Below are positions 7,269-10,605 of a stretch of DNA of 10,605 nucleotides, one piece after another (position 1 is the stretch's first letter; every line of letters begins with the position of its first letter). Both the position numbers and the translations under genes were made by a program. The DNA comes from JBBAFS01 sp041655255 (GTDB lineage Bacteria > Spirochaetota > Spirochaetia > Sphaerochaetales > Sphaerochaetaceae). The notes beneath the pieces are model-generated. The model did no database searches, was not told where the DNA came from, and saw only the letters and a list, made by a program, of their open reading frames with translations. The DNA lies in the NCBI GenBank assembly GCA_041655255.1, contig JBBAFS010000054.1:1-10605 (forward strand), given 5' to 3'.

Positions 7269-8159
7269 ATGAATGGAAAAGCATCTCCGTTTGTAAAGTG
7301 GGCTGGAGGAAAAACCCAACTTCTTAAAGAGATTGAAACCAGATTACCACTCAACTTTGGTACTACTATCAAAAAGTATGCAGAACCTTTTGTGGGCGGT
7401 GGTTCTGTCTTTCTTCACCTATTACAACATTATGATATTAAAGAAACTTATATAAGTGATATTAACTGTGAGCTTGTTACGACATATAGAACAATAAAGG
7501 AAGATGTAGAAGGCCTTATTGATGCTCTTAGTGAGATAGAAAGTCAATATATTCCACTATCACTTGATGAAAGGAAAGATTATTTTTACCACAAAAGAGC
7601 ACATTATAACCTCATCAAGAAAGATTCAAACAGCGATCTTGATATTGCTGCACATTTTATTTTTCTTAATAGAACATGCTTCAATGGCTTATATAGAGTA
7701 AATTCAAAAGGCGACTTCAATGTCCCTTCTGGAAGATATAAGAATCCACTCATCTGCAATGCCAAGAATCTGAATAACGTTTCCCGTTTGTTAAAGAATG
7801 TACAGATTGTTTGTGGAGATTATAAGCAAAGTGATTCATTCATTGACGAGAACACATTTGTGTATTTTGATCCCCCCTATCGTCCGCTTGATACTACTTC
7901 AAATTTTACTTCATATACGAAAGATGACTTCAATGACGATGACCAAATTCAACTATCACAATATATACATCATTTGTCAGAAAAGGGTGCATTTATTTTA
8001 GCAAGTAATTCAGATCCTAAAAATATTAATCCTAGTGATGACTTTTTTGATGTGTTATACTCCCCACTGCATATTGAAAGAATTGGTGCTGCAAGATTAA
8101 TTAGTAGCAAAACCAAATCTCGTGGAAAAGTGAGCGAACTTCTAATACGAAATTACTAA
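7269..8159 (+). CDS. Dam/DpnM-type GATC adenine-N6 methyltransferase
   Basis: 296 aa, normal length for the D12-class (alpha) Dam family. SPFVKWAGGKTQLL (6-19) is motif X, which starts the SAM pocket. AEPFVGGGSVFLHL (38-51) is motif I, FLNRTCFNGLYRVN (132-145) is the family-specific block and DPPY (201-204) is the catalytic motif IV. The protein transfers a methyl group to adenine in double-stranded DNA. The neighbouring endonuclease makes GATC the target. The start is supported by GAGGA (7254-7258) with a 10-nt spacer, and the ORF track offers no better start. It is the first gene of a three-gene operon, with only 16 bp between its stop and the endonuclease ATG. It corresponds to DpnM in the pneumococcal DpnII system and to MboA in Moraxella MboI. 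All key residues look intact. Confidence 0.93.
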   Translation: MNGKASPFVKWAGGKTQLLKEIETRLPLNFGTTIKKYAEPFVGGGSVFLHLLQHYDIKETYISDINCELVTTYRTIKEDVEGLIDALSEIESQYIPLSLDERKDYFYHKRAHYNLIKKDSNSDLDIAAHFIFLNRTCFNGLYRVNSKGDFNVPSGRYKNPLICNAKNLNNVSRLLKNVQIVCGDYKQSDSFIDENTFVYFDPPYRPLDTTSNFTSYTKDDFNDDDQIQLSQYIHHLSEKGAFILASNSDPKNINPSDDFFDVLYSPLHIERIGAARLISSKTKSRGKVSELLIRNY

Positions 8160-8174
8160 GGATGAGGATATTAT
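8159..8174 (+). repeat. 16-bp leader repeat at the endonuclease start
   Basis: AGGATGAGGATATTAT starts on the last base of the upstream methylase stop and carries the endonuclease RBS (GAGGA 8164-8168, 7 nt before the ATG at 8176). It is an exact copy of the minus-strand leader at 7079-7064. Confidence 0.75.
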
Positions 8175-8175
8175 T

Positions 8176-9039
8176 ATGAGTAGAGACTTTGATAAATGGC
8201 TTAAAGGGTTTAAAGAAAGTATCTCTGGGTACCAATATTATGTTGATTTTGAAAAAGTGGTTAACAACGTTGACCAAATTAAAATAGAACTAAATATTCT
8301 AAATTCTCTCATTGGGTCTACTGATATAGAAAATGAATTTGAAGCGATAATTTCAAGATACCCAGAAACCTTAAAGTGCATTCCTATTCTTTTAGCAGTT
8401 CGTTATCAAGAACTTTATGCACAAGATCCAGATGGTGCTTTTCTATATAATTTTAAAGAACAAAATCAAACCATTTCTCAGTATAAAATCTTCATGAGAA
8501 AGACTGGGCTTTTTGACATGTTGTCAAAGCATCTAGTTAATAATCTTGTAGACTACGTTTTAGGAGTAGAAACTGGCCTTGACTCAAACGGTAGAAAAAA
8601 CCGTGGTGGCAAGCAAATGGAAACTCTAGTAGAGAATTATTTAATCGAAGCTGGATTAGTTTCAAATGAGAATTACTTTAAAGAAATGACGACATCTGAT
8701 ATTAAAGAAACGTTTAACGTAGATATTGCGTTGCTTTCAAATCAGGGAAAATCTATTAAGAGATTTGATTTTGTTGTCTATACAGGTTCTGAAGTATATG
8801 CAATTGAGACTAACTTCTATACAAGTGGAGGGTCTAAACTTAATGAGACAGCCCGTAGCTATCTTATGCTGGGAAAGTCCTCTGTAGAGATAGACGGTTT
8901 TAACTTCATGTGGATTACAGACGGGAAAGGATGGATAAGCGCTCGAGAAAACCTCCGAGAAGCTTTTGACCAACTGAAATATGTCTTCAATATTAAAGAT
9001 ATGGAAGATGGAATACTGAGACAACTATTTAAAAAATAA
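8176..9039 (+). CDS. Type II restriction endonuclease, DpnII/MboI family (GATC)
   Basis: 287 aa, the usual length of DpnII (288 aa). Long stretches match what I recall of the family. NILNSLIGS lies at 40-48, LVNNLVDYVLGVETGLDSNG at 120-139, RFDFVVY at 196-202, the block from GGSKLNETARSYL at 218-230, and FMWITDGKGW at 244-253. The PD-(D/E)XK-type active site is probably D198 with E211-T-N213, an E-x-N variant also seen in DpnII itself. The enzyme cleaves unmethylated GATC and is blocked by adenine methylation from the flanking methylases. It lies between the two methylase genes, as in MboI (methylase, endonuclease, methylase) rather than the DpnII order. Translation may be coupled to the upstream methylase, since the gap is 16 bp. 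No truncation or frameshift is seen. Confidence 0.93.
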   Translation: MSRDFDKWLKGFKESISGYQYYVDFEKVVNNVDQIKIELNILNSLIGSTDIENEFEAIISRYPETLKCIPILLAVRYQELYAQDPDGAFLYNFKEQNQTISQYKIFMRKTGLFDMLSKHLVNNLVDYVLGVETGLDSNGRKNRGGKQMETLVENYLIEAGLVSNENYFKEMTTSDIKETFNVDIALLSNQGKSIKRFDFVVYTGSEVYAIETNFYTSGGSKLNETARSYLMLGKSSVEIDGFNFMWITDGKGWISARENLREAFDQLKYVFNIKDMEDGILRQLFKK

Positions 9040-9046
9040 CAACTAC

Positions 9047-9082
9047 TAGACATTTGTATAGAGTGCGAATACTATTGTTTTT
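9047..9082 (+). promoter_or_regulatory. Internal promoter for the second methylase, with a competence-box-like sequence
   Basis: TAGACA (9047-9052) and TACTAT (9070-9075) are exactly 17 bp apart, and transcription would begin about at the ATG (9083). Overlapping this is TGCGAATA (9064-9071), 7 of 8 bases of the streptococcal late-competence box TACGAATA, followed by a T-rich run. There is no Shine-Dalgarno in the 43 bp before the gene. Either promoter would give a leaderless or nearly leaderless message. A late-competence promoter is established for dpnA in the pneumococcal DpnII system. Its presence here is inferred. Confidence 0.5.
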
Positions 9083-9886
9083 ATGAAAACCAGCTTCTCG
9101 TTTACATCAATAATTCCCAAATCCATATCCCCCTACCACAGTGAAGAAAATGGAATACTCATTCAAGGGGATTCTTTTGAGGTCATGAAGCAGCTTACCC
9201 CTGCTTCTATTGATATGATTTTTGCTGACCCGCCCTACTTTTTAAGTAATGGGGGAATCTCTTGTCATTCAGGTAAAATGGTTTCTGTAGATAAGGGAGA
9301 TTGGGATAAGATTGATTCCCTTGAAGAAAAACACTCTTTTAATAGATCTTGGATTAAACTCTGTAAAAGGTTGCTGAAAGACAATGGAAGCCTTTGGATC
9401 AGTGGCTCTTTGCATAATATTTACAGTATTGGGATGGCCTTAGAACAAGAAGGATTTGCTATTCTTAACAACATTACCTGGCAAAAAACTAATCCTCCCC
9501 CCAATTTATCATGTAGATATTTTACTCACAGCACTGAGACTATTTTATGGGCTTGTAAAGCTGAGCATAAATCAAAACATATTTTTAACTATGAAATTAT
9601 GAAAGAGTTAAATGGTGGAAAACAAATGAAGGATGTTTGGACTAGTTCTTTAACACCTCCCTCAGAGAAACTTGAAGGTAAACATCCAACTCAAAAACCA
9701 CTTTTTTTACTTAAACAAATTATTTTAGCATCTACACACGTAGAGAATATTGTTTTGGACCCCTTTAGTGGCAGTTCTACTACTGGTGTTGCAGCAATGG
9801 GATTAAACAGGAAGTATATTGGAATTGAGTTAAAAAAAGAGTATTTAGATTTATCTGTTCGCCGAATAACCAAGAAAGAAACATGA
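9083..9886 (+). CDS. DpnA-type second GATC adenine methyltransferase (beta class)
   Basis: 267 aa, like DpnA (268 aa). The motif order is that of beta-class amino-methylases: ADPPYFLSNGGIS (48-60) with catalytic DPPY first, then the conserved block SGSLHNIYSIGMALEQEGF (107-125), NITWQKTNPPPNLSCRYFTH (130-149) and TETILWA, then HPTQKP (201-206) and motif I LDPFSGSSTTGVA (225-237) near the C-terminus. It methylates GATC. In pneumococcus DpnA also acts on single-stranded DNA and so protects incoming DNA during transformation. The frame is closed by TAG at 9059-9061 and holds no other start before the ATG at 9083, so the start is well defined despite the missing ribosome binding site. It follows the endonuclease by 43 bp and probably has its own promoter as well as read-through. 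Confidence 0.92.
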   Translation: MKTSFSFTSIIPKSISPYHSEENGILIQGDSFEVMKQLTPASIDMIFADPPYFLSNGGISCHSGKMVSVDKGDWDKIDSLEEKHSFNRSWIKLCKRLLKDNGSLWISGSLHNIYSIGMALEQEGFAILNNITWQKTNPPPNLSCRYFTHSTETILWACKAEHKSKHIFNYEIMKELNGGKQMKDVWTSSLTPPSEKLEGKHPTQKPLFLLKQIILASTHVENIVLDPFSGSSTTGVAAMGLNRKYIGIELKKEYLDLSVRRITKKET

Positions 9887-9925
9887 TATTTCCGAGACAA
9901 TTTTGAAAGAGACTCATTTGCCATA

Positions 9926-9953
9926 AATCTACCGTCAATTGCGAAACTTATTA
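9926..9953 (+). repeat. Direct repeat copy B, beyond the restriction operon
   Basis: This reads AATCTACCGTCAATTGCGAA and continues to TTATTA, the diverged partner of 197-225 in the same orientation. Weaker similarity to the left includes CTCAT at 9913-9917. No transposase sequence accompanies this copy, because the methylase gene ends only 40 bp to the left. Confidence 0.5.
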
Positions 9954-10089
9954 CTAAATGGCATGTGGAATATGAACAAAATTGTGGGTATGCAAAACTC
10001 TAAGATATTTTCTTTTGCACCCCTTCTAAATAGAAATTTAATATAGTGATGCAATGATCAAAAGGGTTGGGTGAAATATTAGAAGATTT

Positions 10090-10170
10090 TTAATGAGATT
10101 CCCCTTCAGTGCTATGTGGCCTTTTTACATGAAGCTCCAAAACCTTCTGAATTTTAATATCATCGGACAT
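10090..10170 (-). CDS. Very short ORF after the PII-like gene, doubtful
   Basis: An ATG at 10170-10168 opens 26 codons, MSDDIKIQKVLELHVKRP and a few more, ending at TAA 10092-10090. It starts 19 bp after the PII-like stop on the same strand. AGGGAG (10189-10184) is 13 nt from the ATG, too far for an ideal RBS. Composition is protein-like but the length gives little weight. It may be chance or a gene remnant. Confidence 0.18.
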   Translation of the reverse strand: MSDDIKIQKVLELHVKRPHSTEGESH

Positions 10171-10189
10171 ATTTCTTTCTAGGACTCCC

Positions 10190-10605
10190 TTACTGCTCAG
10201 GTGCCTCAAACAATCCTCTTGTTTCTAGTACTGGTTCTAAATAGAGGATTCCTTTATTGGGGGTATTGAAGTGGAAGGTTTTGGTGAGCGTTTCAGTTAC
10301 AAGGGAAACGAGCGTTGATGGGATGAGCATAATAACGAGTTCTTTCTCTGGTTCGATTTCAAAGCCAAAGAGTTTTTCTTCTTCTCGAGTTCCCGTTCCT
10401 CTTCCATGGACAATGGTGCCACCGGTTACACCACACTCTTTTGCAACATCTATTACGTCCTCTGCCAATCCACGATCGACAATGACAGTCATCTTTTTAA
10501 ACATATAGGTATCCTTTTGTATTGGCTCATAAGGTTCAATCGGAGATATAAAGGCAATGCCTTGCCCTGGCTTTTCTAATTGAAGAAGATTAGAACTTTC
10601 CTTCA
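10190..10605 (-). CDS. Tandem PII-like nitrogen regulator, 3' part (5' end outside window)
   Basis: The minus-strand frame is open from the window edge (first full codon 10603-10601) to TAA at 10192-10190, giving 137 residues. The first about 34 read like the end of one PII-like domain, with PGQGIAFISPIEPYEP, then a short linker. A second complete PII-like domain of about 100 residues begins at MFKKMTVIVDRG (ATG 10504-10502) and contains KECGVTGGTIVHGRGTGTRE and PEKELVIMLIP. PII-fold proteins are small trimeric sensors that bind nucleotides or metabolites and control transporters or enzymes. The GG..VHGRGTG signature is that of the non-canonical PII-like group, and no canonical T-loop tyrosine site is evident. 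The internal ATG lacks a convincing RBS and the frame is open upstream, so the gene is better read as a two-domain protein cut by the window than as a complete 104-aa gene. It is probably chromosomal background outside the defence island. Confidence 0.75.
   Translation of the reverse strand, partial: KESSNLLQLEKPGQGIAFISPIEPYEPIQKDTYMFKKMTVIVDRGLAEDVIDVAKECGVTGGTIVHGRGTGTREEEKLFGFEIEPEKELVIMLIPSTLVSLVTETLTKTFHFNTPNKGILYLEPVLETRGLFEAPEQ

Larger units (their letters stand above)
9887..10189. other. Intergenic region holding the second copy of the IS-end-like repeat
   Basis: There is no substantial gene. Apart from the repeat at 9926-9953, it has an inverted repeat TGCAAAA (9991-9997) / TTTTGCA (10013-10019) with a 15-nt loop, and CACCC near 10018-10023 with GGGTG at 10070-10074, both too weak to call terminators. 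No clear terminator is visible for the restriction operon or for the PII-like gene arriving from the right. Confidence 0.4.

Noticed and set aside
7798..8001. 67-aa plus-strand frame within the Dam-type methylase
   Set aside because: Out-of-frame overlap with the conserved DPPY region.
8737..9053. Two minus-strand frames opposite the end of the endonuclease gene
   Set aside because: Antisense shadows of the strongly conserved DpnII-family C-terminus.
9991..10019. TGCAAAA/TTTTGCA inverted repeat as terminator of the restriction operon
   Set aside because: Seven AT-rich base pairs, a 15-nt loop and no T-run make it too weak.
10257..10508. 83-aa plus-strand frame opposite the PII-like gene
   Set aside because: Ser/Val-rich antisense translation of the PII domain, no RBS.
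1..10605. CRISPR array or phosphorothioation (dnd/ssp) operon
   Set aside because: No regularly spaced repeats seen. DGQHR is the only Dnd-related feature and no DndA/C/D/E or Ssp proteins are present.
1..10605. GATC avoidance across the island
   Set aside because: By eye GATC is present in most genes, including the restriction genes, so there is no evident depletion. A formal count was not done.

Overview
The window looks like low-GC Bacillota DNA, probably class Bacilli. The pointers are AT-rich genes with strong GGAGG/GAGGA ribosome binding sites, an IS256-type transposase start, a DpnII/MboI-type GATC restriction system, and the end of a tandem PII-like regulator. No single gene fixes the genus.

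Layout. 1-131 (-) is the 5' end of an IS256-family transposase, running off the left edge, with its leader and probable terminal repeat to about 230. 313-3063 (+) is a large SF1 helicase with a C-terminal Vsr/DUF2726-like nuclease-fold domain. 3068-3205 (-) is a possible 45-aa gene with a good RBS. 3465-5747 (-) is a 760-aa protein with a PD-(D/E)XK nuclease-like N-terminus, a DGQHR (DndB-related) core and an RNxxxH HEPN-like C-terminus. 5748-6315 holds no intact gene: it has possible decayed coding sequence and two hairpins. 6316-7065 (-) is a DNA methyltransferase. 7269-9886 (+) is a complete GATC system in the order Dam-type methylase, DpnII/MboI endonuclease, DpnA-type second methylase. 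9887-10189 is intergenic and contains a diverged copy of the sequence beside the transposase. 10190-10605 (-) is the 3' part of a tandem PII-like protein whose reading frame stays open to the right edge.

How it fits together. This is a defence island. The GATC module should be self-sufficient: two methylases protect GATC and the endonuclease cuts unmethylated GATC. The second methylase has no Shine-Dalgarno sequence. It is preceded by a promoter-like sequence with a near match to the streptococcal competence box, which echoes the late-competence expression known for pneumococcal dpnA. The divergent minus-strand half (methylase plus DGQHR nuclease/HEPN protein) could be a second, less characterised modification-dependent system. 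The helicase-nuclease may be a third, single-gene system. A roughly 29-bp sequence in direct orientation at 197-225 and 9926-9953 brackets the cargo and may mark IS ends or island boundaries.
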